Shown: positions 1-8,976 of the stretch, piece after piece
How the letters are laid out: the number at the start of each line of letters is the position of its first letter
Numbering within the stretch: position 1 is the stretch's first letter
DNA from: Pectobacterium atrosepticum
GTDB taxonomy: Bacteria; Pseudomonadota; Gammaproteobacteria; Enterobacterales; Enterobacteriaceae
NCBI GenBank assembly: GCA_019056595.1
Contig: CP036163.1
Location: forward strand, 2,542,001-2,606,000
Length of the DNA: 64,000 nt
Direction of reading: 5' to 3'
Made by a program: the position numbers and the translations under genes
Notes under the pieces: model-generated
Seen by the model: the letters and a program-made list of their open reading frames with translations, nothing else
Told to the model about the DNA's origin: nothing
Databases searched by the model: none

Positions 1-2
1 AA

Positions 3-3000
3 CTAGTTAGGCGGCATAACGGCTTTCACCTGTGGCACCGTGACAGCCAGACCTGGCGTGCGTTTACCGTCAGGCAGGATGACCAGCTATTGTTGTCGGC
101 CATCACTGACAACCATTTCAACCGAATCGATTTTATCCGCGACCCCAAAGGCTACCTGCGCAAGGTGCAGCACAGCGACGGCATCGAGCTGCTGCTGGTA
201 TGGCAAGGGGAATTTCTCCGCCAGGTGCAACGTATCGACGGCGGGCAGAAAACCGTGCTGGCCGAATACCGGCAGGATGAACAAGGGAGACTGATCGAGG
301 CCGATGCGGCGCATGCCTATCACCTGTTCTACGAGTACGATAACCACAACCGCTTGGCGCGCTGGCACGACAACGACCAGACCTGGGCACAGTATGAATA
401 TGACCATCAGGGGTGCTGCATTTACACCACCTGCGCCGACGGCTACCTGACCGCCAACTTCGAGTATCTGGCAGACCGCGTGGTGATGACAGACGGGCTG
501 GGACAACGCCATGAATATGGCTTTAATGACCTGTACCTGATGACATGGGAGAAATCCCCGCTCGGCCATATCACCCGCTTTGAGTATGACGATGTCGGTA
601 ATCTGCTACGGGAAATCTCCCCTGCGGGCCGGATGGTGGAATTTGCCTATCTGGGCGACAGCGGGCTGGTCAGTACCTTCACCGATGGCAGTGGCCATCA
701 ATGGCATTACGACTATGACGACAGCGATCGCCTCACCAGTATCACCGACCCTCTCGGGCGCAACTGGGTCTGGCAGTACGACACGAAGGGCAATCCGCAA
801 AGCCTGACCGGGCCGGACAACAGCGAAGTGCATTTTGCGTGGAACCGCTACGGCCTGCTGACCGAAGTCAGTGACCAAGGTGGACAGGTGCAGGCCAGTC
901 TGTTTTACGACCATCGACAGCGCCTGCTCAGTGCCACGGATGCGGAGTCCCGCACTCAACAACTACGCTACGACCAACAGGACAGACTGACCACCTGGAC
1001 ACGCCCGGACGGTTCCACCTATCGCTTGGGTTATCGCCGTGCCAGTTGGAAACTGCCGGAACAACTGCTACGCCCAGACGACAAGCAAGAACAGCGTCAA
1101 TACGACAAACACAACAACCTACTGAATTACACTGATGGCAACGGCGCGGTTTGGCGGCAAACCTATGGCCCATTCGATCTTCTGACGTCCCGTACCGATG
1201 CGGAAGGCCGCACCTGGCGTTACGAGTACGACAAAGAGAGCCAACAACTCGTCGCTGTTATCGCCCCAGATGGGAACCGCTGGCAATGGTGGTTGGATGC
1301 CGATGCACGGGTTATCCGCGAGCAGGATATGGCTGGCACCGAAACTCGCTACGGCTATGACGAGGATGGCCACTGCATTAGCATCCACAACGGCGAAGGC
1401 GAAACCCGCCACTTCCTGTACGACGGACGCGGGCTACTCATCAAAGAAACCGCACCGGACGATACGCTGCACTACCGCTACGATGGGGCAGGCCGACTTA
1501 CTGAAGTGACGTCTGCGACCAGCTATATCCAGTTGTCGTATGACGTACGAGACCGAGTGGTGCAGGAACGGAACAGCGGAACAGAAATCCGACGCCACTA
1601 TCAGGCAGAGTCTGACGCCGTTACCCGCAGCTTGTACTGGGAAGGCGAAGAGAGCAGCGCGGCACTCACCAGCACCTTCCGCTATAGTGCCACGGGTGAA
1701 CTGCGGCAGGTGCAGTTGCCGGATGACGCAGAGCTAACGTTGGCTCACGACGCCGCAGGACGAGAAGCCGCCCGAAATAGCAACGGCGGCTTTATGCAGC
1801 AGCGCGAATACGACGCCATGGGCTGGCTGACGCGCGAGATGAGTGGGCAGCAGCGGGATGGTCGTTTACAGGCCGAACAGAGCCGTGAACATTTGTATGA
1901 TGGCGCAGGCAACCTAACGGGCACCCGGCACAACCGCGAGGCCGAAGGCTACCGGTTGGATGCCAGCGGACGAGTGCTAACCGTCCTGAGCGGCGGCACA
2001 GGCCGTACCGTCAATACCGAAGAAGAATACCGCTACACCCGCACCGGCCTGCCGCAGGACGCCACAAGATTGACCGAGTGGCAAGCGAGCAGGCTTATTC
2101 AGCGTGACGATACCCACTATCAGTACGACAAAGCCGGACGGCTGATACGCAAACAGGTGGTACAGCCAGGCTACCGGCCGCAGGTTTGGCACTACCGCTG
2201 GGACAGTCGTAACCAGCTCAGAGTGGTGGACACGCCAACGGGTGAGCGCTGGTTCTACCGTTACGACCCATTCGGGCGACGCACCGGCAAACGCTGTGAC
2301 CAGAAAGCAGAAGACATCCGTTACCTCTGGGACGGCGACCAGATAGCTGAAGTGCGGCATTACCGCGAAAACCAGCTTATCAGCCGCCGCCACTGGGTAC
2401 ACAATGGCTGGGAGTTGCTGGTGCAACAGCGCCAGAATACCGACGGGAATTGGGAGACGGATTTTGTCACCAGCAGCCATAACGGCGAGCCGCAGGCTAT
2501 CTTTAATCAGGCTGGTGAGCTTCGCTGGCAGGCGCCGCGCACGAACTTATGGGGGCACCGGACTACAGATAATACTGAAAGTCTCGATCCGGGGCTGGCA
2601 TTTGCTGGGCAATACCGTGACGAAGAAAGTGGCTTATGCTATAACCGATTTCGGTATTATGATCCAAGCGGTGGTTGCTATATCTCACCTGACCCGATAG
2701 GGATAAGAGGTGGTCTTAACCTTTATGCGTATGTTAAAAACCCTGTAAATTGGATCGATCCGAAAGGGTTAGCTGGATGTAATATAGTCCATAGGGCGGT
2801 GACTCCTGAACAAGCAGCAAGTATCCGAGCAGGCAATGGAATATCAAGGCCGACTCCATATCATAGAACGACACCGACTCAGCATGTAGCAGGAGCACCG
2901 CACTCGCGTGATCCGTGGATATCAACAACTAGAAGTCAATCAACAGCAGAATACTTCGCCACTCATGGTGGAACCCAAGCAGCAAATCCAATTGTTAATA

Positions 3001-3164
3001 TAGATCTGTCTAAAATTCCGAGCGATAAGATTTTAGATGTATCAAACGCTCAAAAGGCTGCGGAACATTTGCAGACTCCATTCACCCGAAATGTAGCGGC
3101 AGCCCACCAAGAAGTATTAATCTTTGGAGAAATACCATCGGAAGCGATAATTGGATTTTTATAG
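3..3164 (+). CDS. Rhs family polymorphic toxin, 5' end outside window
   Basis: The reading frame is open to the window edge, so the gene starts upstream; 1053 residues are visible. The body is a run of YD/RHS repeats (many xxYxYDxxGxL units) that build the hollow Rhs cage. The core ends in the conserved DPIG (from 2691) and DPKGL (2757-2771) motifs, after which a variable toxin tip of about 129 residues follows. The tip has an HRAV motif, then WISTT followed by AEYFA, then QEVLIFGEIP near the end. This R - S-T - E order is typical of ADP-ribosyltransferase folds, so I infer an ART-type toxin; other fold families are possible. The tip is clearly more AT-rich than the core, the usual sign of exchange. 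Rhs proteins are commonly delivered by type VI secretion; no secretion gene lies in this window. The immunity gene follows directly. Confidence 0.93.
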   Translation, partial: LVRRHNGFHLWHRDSQTWRAFTVRQDDQLLLSAITDNHFNRIDFIRDPKGYLRKVQHSDGIELLLVWQGEFLRQVQRIDGGQKTVLAEYRQDEQGRLIEADAAHAYHLFYEYDNHNRLARWHDNDQTWAQYEYDHQGCCIYTTCADGYLTANFEYLADRVVMTDGLGQRHEYGFNDLYLMTWEKSPLGHITRFEYDDVGNLLREISPAGRMVEFAYLGDSGLVSTFTDGSGHQWHYDYDDSDRLTSITDPLGRNWVWQYDTKGNPQSLTGPDNSEVHFAWNRYGLLTEVSDQGGQVQASLFYDHRQRLLSATDAESRTQQLRYDQQDRLTTWTRPDGSTYRLGYRRASWKLPEQLLRPDDKQEQRQYDKHNNLLNYTDGNGAVWRQTYGPFDLLTSRTDAEGRTWRYEYDKESQQLVAVIAPDGNRWQWWLDADARVIREQDMAGTETRYGYDEDGHCISIHNGEGETRHFLYDGRGLLIKETAPDDTLHYRYDGAGRLTEVTSATSYIQLSYDVRDRVVQERNSGTEIRRHYQAESDAVTRSLYWEGEESSAALTSTFRYSATGELRQVQLPDDAELTLAHDAAGREAARNSNGGFMQQREYDAMGWLTREMSGQQRDGRLQAEQSREHLYDGAGNLTGTRHNREAEGYRLDASGRVLTVLSGGTGRTVNTEEEYRYTRTGLPQDATRLTEWQASRLIQRDDTHYQYDKAGRLIRKQVVQPGYRPQVWHYRWDSRNQLRVVDTPTGERWFYRYDPFGRRTGKRCDQKAEDIRYLWDGDQIAEVRHYRENQLISRRHWVHNGWELLVQQRQNTDGNWETDFVTSSHNGEPQAIFNQAGELRWQAPRTNLWGHRTTDNTESLDPGLAFAGQYRDEESGLCYNRFRYYDPSGGCYISPDPIGIRGGLNLYAYVKNPVNWIDPKGLAGCNIVHRAVTPEQAASIRAGNGISRPTPYHRTTPTQHVAGAPHSRDPWISTTRSQSTAEYFATHGGTQAANPIVNIDLSKIPSDKILDVSNAQKAAEHLQTPFTRNVAAAHQEVLIFGEIPSEAIIGFL

Positions 3165-3173
3165 GTGGATAAT

Positions 3174-3476
3174 ATGTTGGAAGAAATAAAAGAAAAGATC
3201 ATAAAAAACAGCTTTGTTGATGAAGTTAGAACCAATATGGTGTTCAACGAAGATGCTTATATTGGGTTAATATCGTCTTTGGGTGAGTTATCTAATGAAT
3301 TGAAAGATAATGATCTTATTGATAAGAAGTTGGCGCTTTATTTATATACCATTCCACAAATGGTACGAAATGCATATGTGAGTTTTGATGGAAAAGAAAA
3401 TAAGCCTGAAATCGCATTCAGATTAGAAGACGCTTGGATTGAATTAGATGCATTGGTCATTGACTGTTTAAGTTAA
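3174..3476 (+). CDS. putative immunity protein for the ART-like Rhs tip
   Basis: This 100-residue acidic protein lies 9 bp after the Rhs stop. I chose ATG 3174 because AGGTGG (3163-3168) sits 5 bases upstream; an in-frame GTG at 3165 would add three residues. I recognise no family. The protein looks mostly helical and lacks a signal peptide, as expected for a cytosolic neutraliser. The immunity role is inferred purely from position directly after a toxin tip and from matching low GC content. The first eleven or so codons recur, truncated, after the second copy of the toxin tip at 7089. Confidence 0.75.
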   Translation: MLEEIKEKIIKNSFVDEVRTNMVFNEDAYIGLISSLGELSNELKDNDLIDKKLALYLYTIPQMVRNAYVSFDGKENKPEIAFRLEDAWIELDALVIDCLS

Positions 3477-3480
3477 TAAA

Positions 3481-3512
3481 AGCCGGAAGCGATCTCCACG
3501 ATCCTTCCGGCT
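3481..3512 (+). terminator. hairpin terminator after the first immunity gene
   Basis: AGCCGGAAG pairs with CTTCCGGCT, with an inner GATC/GATC pair and a TCCAC loop, followed by a T-rich stretch (GTATTTTA). It lies 5 bases after the immunity stop. The right half (GATCCTTCCGGCT) recurs after both other immunity genes at 9415-9427 and 10910-10922. Confidence 0.75.
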
Positions 3513-3543
3513 GTATTTTATCGGCTGTTTATCATGAGCGACG

Positions 3544-3768
3544 TCAGAGATTAATCTCGGTCTCAATCACTATCCTGCCCCGCTCAACTGTCACCGTTAT
3601 CGGCATCCCGGTCATAAACCCCGACTCTTCCAGCCAGCGGCCTTTAAGGTTGATGGCAGACGGCGGGTTGGGCCTGCCGTTATGCGGGGCGTATCCCACG
3701 GTGTAGTAACGTTCTGTTTTGGTTGCTTTATTTACGGTGTTGCGTGACGTAGAATCGTGCGCAGCCAT
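3544..3768 (-). CDS. SymE-like type I toxin family protein
   Basis: This 74-residue protein carries the SymE signature RYYTVGYAPHNGRPNPP, then INLKGRWLEESGF, then ITVTVERGRIVIET near the C terminus (AbrB-like fold). SymE of E. coli is an SOS-induced RNA-binding/nucleoid-associated toxin controlled by the antisense RNA SymR. This member is shorter than the 113-residue E. coli protein. SymE-like genes are frequent companions of Rhs tips. It is convergent with the immunity gene, separated by the shared terminator. A second member lies at 10954 and a degenerate copy of its 3' part at about 7121. I did not identify an antisense RNA. Confidence 0.8.
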   Translation of the reverse strand: MAAHDSTSRNTVNKATKTERYYTVGYAPHNGRPNPPSAINLKGRWLEESGFMTGMPITVTVERGRIVIETEINL

Positions 3769-3838
3769 AGTAACTACTCCTGTTAGTTGCTTGTGGTAAG
3801 CGGCGTTAACGGGCTGTAACCCGTTATCGTCGCGCTAG

Positions 3839-4132
3839 TTATCGTTTACTGGTGATGTTCATCACCTGTTCCATCATTGCCTTCTTAACGAAACTGTCCA
3901 GAACGGCGATCAGCGCCTGTTGATCTGAGTCTGGTAGCAGATCCGCCTTCTGCCACAGCGCGTGTAGCATGTGGTTGCGCACCTTCACCTCATCCGATAC
4001 CGACTTGCGGCCAACCAGTTCATCCATCGACACCTGAAGCACATCAGCAATGTTAACTACCGTCTCAAGATGTGGCGCACTCACGCCTTTGGGTAAAACG
4101 GTCATCCTGTGCGAATCCCTTATCGATGCCAT
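3839..4132 (-). pseudogene. XRE/HipB-type regulator, N-terminal half lost
   Basis: The segment GVSAPHLETVVNIADVLQVSMDELVGRK-like (given in parts: PHLETVVNIADVLQVS, then MDELVGRK) is the second half of an XRE helix-turn-helix domain, followed by a helical tail. The first half of the HTH is missing. Its place is taken by sequence reading MASIRDSHRMTVL, which is the antisense of the adjoining Toprim gene. The recombination joint lies near 4094-4100. I therefore read it as a truncated gene whose apparent start is created by the fusion. A degenerate copy of its 3' end occurs near 7250. Confidence 0.7.
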
Positions 4133-5123
4133 GTCGTTCTGGGTGGCGGGTTATCGTAACGTGACGGCAGCGTATGGGGTAAACGGCGTGACGGATGAGA
4201 TGCGACAAGCCTTTATCCGGCATGGTGTGAAACAGGTGCTTATCGCGTTCGATAACGATGAGGCAGGCAATACGGCGGCGGTAAAATTGGCCGAATCCTT
4301 AGTCACTGATGGCATCACGCCGTTCCGCGTGGTGTTCCCGTCAGGCATGGATGCGAACGGCTATCTGTGTCAGGTGGCGGAGCCGGAAACGGCGTTCGGC
4401 TTACTGGTTGACGGGGCGTTGCCGATGGGGGAAGCGGTCAGTGCCGAACCTGAATCCGTGCCACAACGGAAAGCCTCATCGCCACCCGCTGCGTCCTTAG
4501 CGGCGGGTGTGGAGGCGGTAAAAACGGCGCAGGTTGCCGAGCCGGGCGTGGTGGTTGACGTGTTACCGAACGGTGAGCTTGAGATAGCGCTGTCTGGTCA
4601 GCAGTGGCGCATCCGGGGGATGGCATCGGTAAAAGCGGGCAGCGGCACCATGAAGGTGAATGTGCAGGTCATCGACACGGCCAGCGGCGTGGTGTTCGCG
4701 GACAGCGTGGACATGATGAGTGCGCGGAGCCGTGCGGGTTATGCGCGGCTGGCGGCGTCAGAACTGGGACTGGCAGAAAGTGATGTCAAACGCAGCTTAG
4801 GCCGTGTACTGCTGGCACTGGAAGCGCACCTGAGCCAACCGGAAACCGGCAGTGACACCGCACCGGAACTGGATGACGACGCCAAAGCGGACGCGCTGAC
4901 GTTGCTGCGTGACCCGAACCTTATCGGCAGACTGACGGATGACCTTGCGGCCTGCGGCGTGGTGGGGGAATCGACCAACTTAGTGGCGGGTTACTTAGCC
5001 GCAGTATCGCGCAAGCTGGATAAACCGTTGGCCGTGCTGATACAGAGCAGCTCAGCGGCGGGTAAGTCCTCACTGTTGGATGCGGTGCTGAATATGATAG
5101 CGCCGGAAGAGCGCCTGCAATAG
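4050..5123 (+). pseudogene. Toprim/CHC2-type primase-like protein, N-terminal zinc finger lost
   Basis: From about 4094 the frame shows a Toprim core: VILCESLIDAMSFW (the glutamate motif), then VLIAFDNDEAGN (the DxD motif). A linker region follows, and a P-loop SSSAAGKSSLLDAVLN lies near the end. In intact relatives a CHC2 zinc finger precedes Toprim and an ATPase core follows the P-loop. Here both are missing. The first 15 codons after 4050 come from the XRE side of the joint. The frame stops right after the P-loop (EERLQ, stop 5121-5123), where the C-terminal part resumes in another frame. So this is a piece of a mobile-element replication protein with an internal deletion. Confidence 0.7.
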
Positions 5124-5911
5124 AAAACGAGAAAGGTTATCTCACCGAGTTGCACCAGAATGCCCAGCGGTTACTGAAACCGTTAAAGGTGGTGAACCCG
5201 TTCGCGTCACAGCTCACGTTCCTGAGCGACAAAACCCGCACCCGCCGCGACCATATGAAGTACCTCACCCTGATACAGAGCATCGCCCTGCTGCACCAGT
5301 ACCAGCGGGACGTGAAGACGGTGGCGCACCGTGGGCAGGTTATCGAATATATCGAGGTCGAACGGTCGGATATCGTGCTGGCGAACCGGTTAGCGCACGA
5401 GATATTAGGCCGCACGCTGGACGAGATGCCGCCACAGACCAGAAAGCTGTTGCTGCTGATACAGGGGATGGTGAACCAGTTGGCACATACGCAGAGCAAA
5501 AAACCGGGCGACGTGCGCTTTACCCGGCGGGATATCCGCAACGCGACGCAGTGGAGTGACAGTCAGCTTAAGCTGCACTGCCTGCGACTGGCTGAAATGG
5601 AATACCTTCTGGTTCATGGCGGCAGCCGGGGGCACCTGCTGCAATACGAGTTGCTGTGGGATGGCACGGTGCCGGAAGGGGCGCACCTGTGCGGGTTAAT
5701 CGAGCCGGAACTGAATGAAAAAGACGGGTACGACTCGCGCAAGTCTGGGGCTGGCAATGGAAAGTCTGGGTCAAGTCTGCCCCAAGTCGGGGCTAAGTCT
5801 GGGTCAGCAAAACCGCGCAAAGCCGCAACCGATAAGGGTTCATCTGCCACAAGTCGGGTTAACGGTAAAAGCGCTGTTCCGGCACCACAGGATAAGCCTG
5901 TCGTACCGTAG
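5114..5911 (+). pseudogene. C-terminal part of the same primase-like protein, frame-shifted by a deletion
   Basis: The frame is open from 5114 and reads PAIENEKGYLTELHQ, then QRLLKPLKVVNPF and a helical/winged-helix region (FTRRDIRNATQWSDSQLKLH). It ends in a low-complexity basic tail rich in Lys, Ser and Gly. It overlaps the end of the Toprim fragment in a different frame. The ATPase core that should connect the P-loop with this part is absent, which points to an internal deletion rather than a one-base error. A shrunken, further deleted copy of this region lies at 7271-7608. Confidence 0.65.
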
Positions 5912-5970
5912 TGCCATAAGTCGTGCCGTTATCCCTCTTTATCGCCACTCACCACGCAGGACGCGCCGCC

Positions 5971-6123
5971 ATGACCCGACCGACTCCCCCCAGCCCGGAA
6001 GCCCTCTACCTTAGCCGCCAGACACAGACGTTACGCCAGCACACGGAGCATTACCTTGAACACCTGAGCGCAGCAGGCTACAGCGCCCGCACGCAGGAGA
6101 GCTACTGGGAGCGGCTCCTTCGT
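5971..6123 (+). pseudogene. tyrosine recombinase, N-terminal fragment
   Basis: ATG 5971 begins MTRPTPPSPEALYLSRQTQT, followed by LRQHTEHYLEHLSAAGYSARTQ. The latter is the SAM-like core-binding helix pattern of tyrosine recombinases. Homology stops at about 6116, where the hairpin-rich repeat begins, so the catalytic domain (R-H-R-Y) is missing. The order Toprim primase then integrase fits one mobile element broken by the repeat. No function is expected. Confidence 0.6.
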
Positions 6124-6322
6124 CACGGCGCTGAAGGGCTTCATGCCCGCCCGGCTGCGTCTGGCTGCGCGGGGTCGCAGTCGCAGGCTCCTTGCTCCTT
6201 CCCCGCTCGCCAGCTTCCGCTCCGGTGTGGCGTGGTCATGCAAACCTGCGGTTCCCTCCGGCACGGTGCACCAGAGCGTCGCAGGCCGACGCTTGCGGAC
6301 TCTTTGCCGCCCGCACCCGCAG

Positions 6323-6367
6323 AACCCGCACGGCTTCCGCAAACGAGTAGCGGAAGCCGTGCGGGTT
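6323..6367. other. perfect 18-bp stem-loop inside repeat copy A
   Basis: AACCCGCACGGCTTCCGC (6323-6340) and its exact reverse complement (6350-6367) flank a 9-base loop (AAACGAGTA). The same structure is at 8205-8249. There is no T-run on either side, so it is not an ordinary terminator. Confidence 0.9.
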
Positions 6368-6401
6368 GAGGTGGTAAACCCAAAAGGCGAAACGACTAAT
6401 G

Positions 6402-6421
6402 GCAGCGGCGGCTGCCGCTGC
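6402..6421. other. second stem-loop inside repeat copy A
   Basis: GCAGCGGC (6402-6409) pairs perfectly with GCCGCTGC (6414-6421) around a GGCT loop. The structure is repeated in copy B at about 8284-8303, but the 3' arm is lost in copy C. Confidence 0.8.
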
Positions 6422-6605
6422 TATGATGTGGCGCAGGCAGACAGGGAAGTCAGAGCCTGGCGGTAGCGTGTCCGGGGGTAAAAGTGCACGTCGGGATGTT
6501 CGGGTTACGGTTGTGTTAATGTGGCCGAAAACGCTGTCTGAAAAGGCCGTTGCATCAACAGGTTAAGTGCGCTAAAAAGTACGACTGCATCAGGATCGTC
6601 CCTAT

Positions 6606-7079
6606 GACCCGATAGGGATAAGAGGTGGTCTTAACCTTTATGCGTATGTTAAAAACCCTGTAAATTGGATCGATCCGAAAGGGTTAGCTGGATGTAATAT
6701 AGTCCATAGGGCGGTGACTCCTGAACAAGCAGCAAGTATCCGAGCAGGCAATGGAATATCAAGGCCGACTCCATATCATAGAACGACACCGACTCAGCAT
6801 GTAGCAGGAGCACCGCACTCGCGTGATCCGTGGATATCAACAACTAGAAGTCAATCAACAGCAGAATACTTCGCCACTCATGGTGGAACCCAAGCAGCAA
6901 ATCCAATTGTTAATATAGATCTGTCTAAAATTCCGAGCGATAAGATTTTAGATGTATCAAACGCTCAAAAGGCTGCGGAACATTTGCAGACTCCATTCAC
7001 CCGAAATGTAGCGGCAGCCCACCAAGAAGTATTAATCTTTGGAGAAATACCATCGGAAGCGATAATTGGATTTTTATAG
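6606..7079 (+). pseudogene. displaced second copy of the ART-like Rhs tip
   Basis: From GAC 6606 the sequence repeats the end of the main Rhs gene (2691-3164, constant offset 3915) with no difference that I could find in the coding part. It encodes the DPIG-to-DPKGL linker and the full toxin tip. It has no Rhs core and no start of its own beyond internal codons such as ATG/GTG near 6714, so it is a silent tip or one that could be swapped in by recombination. The immunity gene behind it starts at 7089 with one base change. It is lost after 7120, where a degenerate symE piece begins. Confidence 0.9.
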
Positions 7080-7088
7080 GTGGATAAT

Positions 7089-7120
7089 ATGTTGGAACAA
7101 ATAAAAGAAAAGATCATAAA
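7089..7120 (+). pseudogene. truncated immunity gene start behind the second tip
   Basis: It matches 3174-3205 with one G-to-C change (Glu to Gln in codon 4) and then breaks off. Only about 11 codons survive, so the second tip has no linked immunity protein. Confidence 0.85.
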
Positions 7121-7270
7121 CGTAAGAGATTAATATCGGTCTCAATCACTATCCATACACGCACAACTGTCACCGTTATCGGCATCACGGTCATATTAGT
7201 TGGTTGTGGTTAGCGGCGTTAACGGTATGTAACCCGTTATCGTAGCGCTAGTTATCGTTTACTGGTGATG
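7121..7270 (-). pseudogene. degenerate fragments of the symE and XRE 3' ends
   Basis: Bases 7121-7195 are a decayed copy of the symE 3' part (compare 3541-3620). Bases 7197-7270 resemble the symE-XRE spacer and XRE 3' end (compare 3783-3855). Substitutions and a deletion destroy the frames. Confidence 0.75.
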
Positions 7271-7608
7271 GTTCCTGAGCGACAAAACCCGCACCCGCCG
7301 CGACCATATGAAGTACCTCACCCTGATACAGAGCATCGCCCTGCTGACTGGCTGAAATGGAATACCTTCTGGTTCATGGCGGCAGCCGGGGCACCTGCTG
7401 CAATAACAGGTGCGGGGGGATTGCACGGTGCCGGCGCACCTGTGCGGGTTAATCGAGCCGGAACTGAATGAAAAAGACGGGTACGACTCGCGCAAGGCTG
7501 GGGCTGGCAATGGAAAGTCTGGGTCAAGTCTGCCCCAAGTCGGGGCTAAGTCTGGGTCAGCAAAACCGCGCAAAGCCGCAACCGATAAGGGTTCATCTGC
7601 CACAAGTC
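7271..7608 (+). pseudogene. collapsed copy of the primase-like C-terminal part
   Basis: Three blocks match 5219-5293, 5588-5645 and about 5660-5857 in order, with the stretches between them deleted and small rearrangements at the joints. The last block keeps the Ser/Lys/Gly-rich tail codons. It is not expected to be functional. Confidence 0.75.
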
Positions 7609-7990
7609 AGCCTCATCGCCCCGGCGGTAAATGTCGCCCGGCCAGCGCTCATCCAAGTCCCTCTCTGCAACTCACGTTGCTGGCCGTTCGTCATTCAACA
7701 TAATGTGGCATTACGCGAAATGGGCCGTCGGGGCGGCCCACAACGCGTAACACACATTATGTCGGCGCCGGTCGGGTAATGGGCGCGCTGCGGCTACCTC
7801 AACCTCAGTGTGCGGCTGGCCGCCGGGGTTCGGCACTTGGTGCGGCGTGGCGCACAGCTCGCAGGCTCGCTCTGCTATCGGCAACGGCAAGCGTTCTTCA
7901 GCATCGACGGTGTGGCCGCCCTCCCTGGCGGCGCAGGCTGCGGCGTCAGCCTTCAGGCAACGTCAACATCAACCCCACAGCAGAAGCCGT
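7609..7990. other. GC-rich unassigned stretch of the element, with a nested palindrome
   Basis: I see no convincing gene here. Short open frames exist on the plus strand but lack family features. The only clear structure is the palindrome at 7699-7761. The stretch links the collapsed primase copy to repeat copy B and may be a non-coding end or recombination region of the same mobile element. Confidence 0.4.
7699..7761. other. 63-bp nested palindrome, possible recombination or single-strand site
   Basis: Three nested perfect arm pairs are visible. CATAATGTG (7699-7707) pairs with CACATTATG (7753-7761). TTACGCG (7711-7717) pairs with CGCGTAA (7744-7750). TGGGCCG (7721-7727) pairs with CGGCCCA (7734-7740). 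The small asymmetric bulges resemble folded recombination sites, but I cannot assign it to a known class. Confidence 0.7.
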
Positions 7991-8502
7991 TCCTTCGTCA
8001 CGGCGCTGAAGGGCTTCATGCCCGCCCGGCTGCGTCTGGCTGCGCGGGGTCGCAGTCGCAGGCTCCTTGCTCCTTCCCCGCTCGCCAGCTTCCGCTGCCC
8101 GCCCCGGTGTGGCGTGGTCATGCAAACCTGCGGTTCCCTCCGGCACGGTGCACCAGAGCGTCGCAGGCCGACGCTTGCGGACTCTTTGCCGCCCGCACCC
8201 GCAGAACCCGCACGGCTTCCGCAAACGAGTAGCGGAAGCCGTGCGGGTTGAGGTGGTAAACCCAAAAGGCGAAACGACTAATGGCAGCGGCGGCTGCCGC
8301 TGCTATGATGTGGCGCAGGCAGACAGGGAAGTCAGAGCCTGGCGGTAGCGTGTCCGGGGGTAAAAGTGCACGTCGGGATGTTCGGGTTACGGTTGTGTTA
8401 ATGTGGCCGAAAACGCTGTCTGAAAAGGCCGTTGCATCAACAGGTTAAGTGCGCTAAAAAGTACGACTGCATCAGGATCGTCCCTATGACCCAATAGGGA
8501 TA
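7991..8502. repeat. hairpin-rich repeat, copy B
   Basis: This is a near-identical copy of 6116-6620 with a 7-base difference near 8097. It again ends in the DPIG codons (GACCCAATAGGG from 8488), here leading into a different Rhs tip. The 18-bp stem-loop lies at 8205-8249. Confidence 0.9.
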
Positions 8503-8967
8503 GCGGGGGGTGAGAGTAACTATGGTTATGTCCAGAATCCGGTCTGCTGGGTTGATCCGTATGGGCTGGCGAAGTGTCCAACGTTAACTCATGGTGCTAA
8601 CGGGGAAATATTATCGGCCAAGGCTACCGTATCAAAAGCTGAGCTTAGAACGGGTTCTGCAACGAATCAAAGCTCCAGAGACTACGCTCGTTCATTAGGT
8701 GATCAAACCGATGATGCTGGGCATATATTAGGCAACGTTCTTGGTGGGCAAGGCGGTAAAGGTAACGTGTTCCCACAATTACCTGGTATTAACCGTGGGC
8801 AATACAGAGATTTCGAGAAAGTTGTCAAAGATTATATAGGTCAGAATGGTTCGGTTGATATCGAGTGGGCCTTTAAATACGGTAATAGCGGAACCCGCCC
8901 TACAGAAATCTACTATGACGTCTATCAAAATGGGCAGAAGGTTTTTGGTAGAATATTTAATAACTAA
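8488..8967 (+). pseudogene. displaced Rhs tip: DNA/RNA non-specific endonuclease (NS_2-like)
   Basis: The frame is open from the stop at about 8456 and enters DPIGIAGG and WVDPYGLAK, the Rhs linker, from 8488. The tip then reads DDAGHILGNVLGGQGGKGN and VFPQLPGINRGQYRDFE. The D-x-GH motif with a later N matches the NS_2 type of DNA/RNA non-specific endonucleases (beta-beta-alpha metal nucleases), with GH as the catalytic histidine motif. There is no Rhs core; an internal GTG at 8767 would give only the C-terminal 66 residues. It is a silent tip with its immunity gene still intact 9 bp downstream. Confidence 0.8.
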
Positions 8968-8976
8968 GGTGTCTTT

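Larger units (their letters stand above)
6116..6620. repeat. hairpin-rich repeat, copy A
   Basis: This ~505-bp block is repeated at 7991-8502 with near-perfect identity; copy B has 7 extra bases near 8097. It is GC-rich in its first half and carries two strong palindromes. It ends exactly in GACCCGATAGGG, the codons of the Rhs DPIG motif. It therefore delivers a reading frame directly into the Rhs tip behind it. The shorter diverged copy C is at 9632-9832. Confidence 0.9.

Noticed and set aside
3165-3173. GTG 3165 as start of the first immunity gene
   Set aside because: The ribosome-binding site AGGTGG overlaps this GTG and is well placed only for ATG 3174.
5100-5150. a single-base sequencing error splitting one primase gene
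   Set aside because: The sequence between the P-loop and the C-terminal part is far too short for the missing ATPase core, so a true deletion explains it better.
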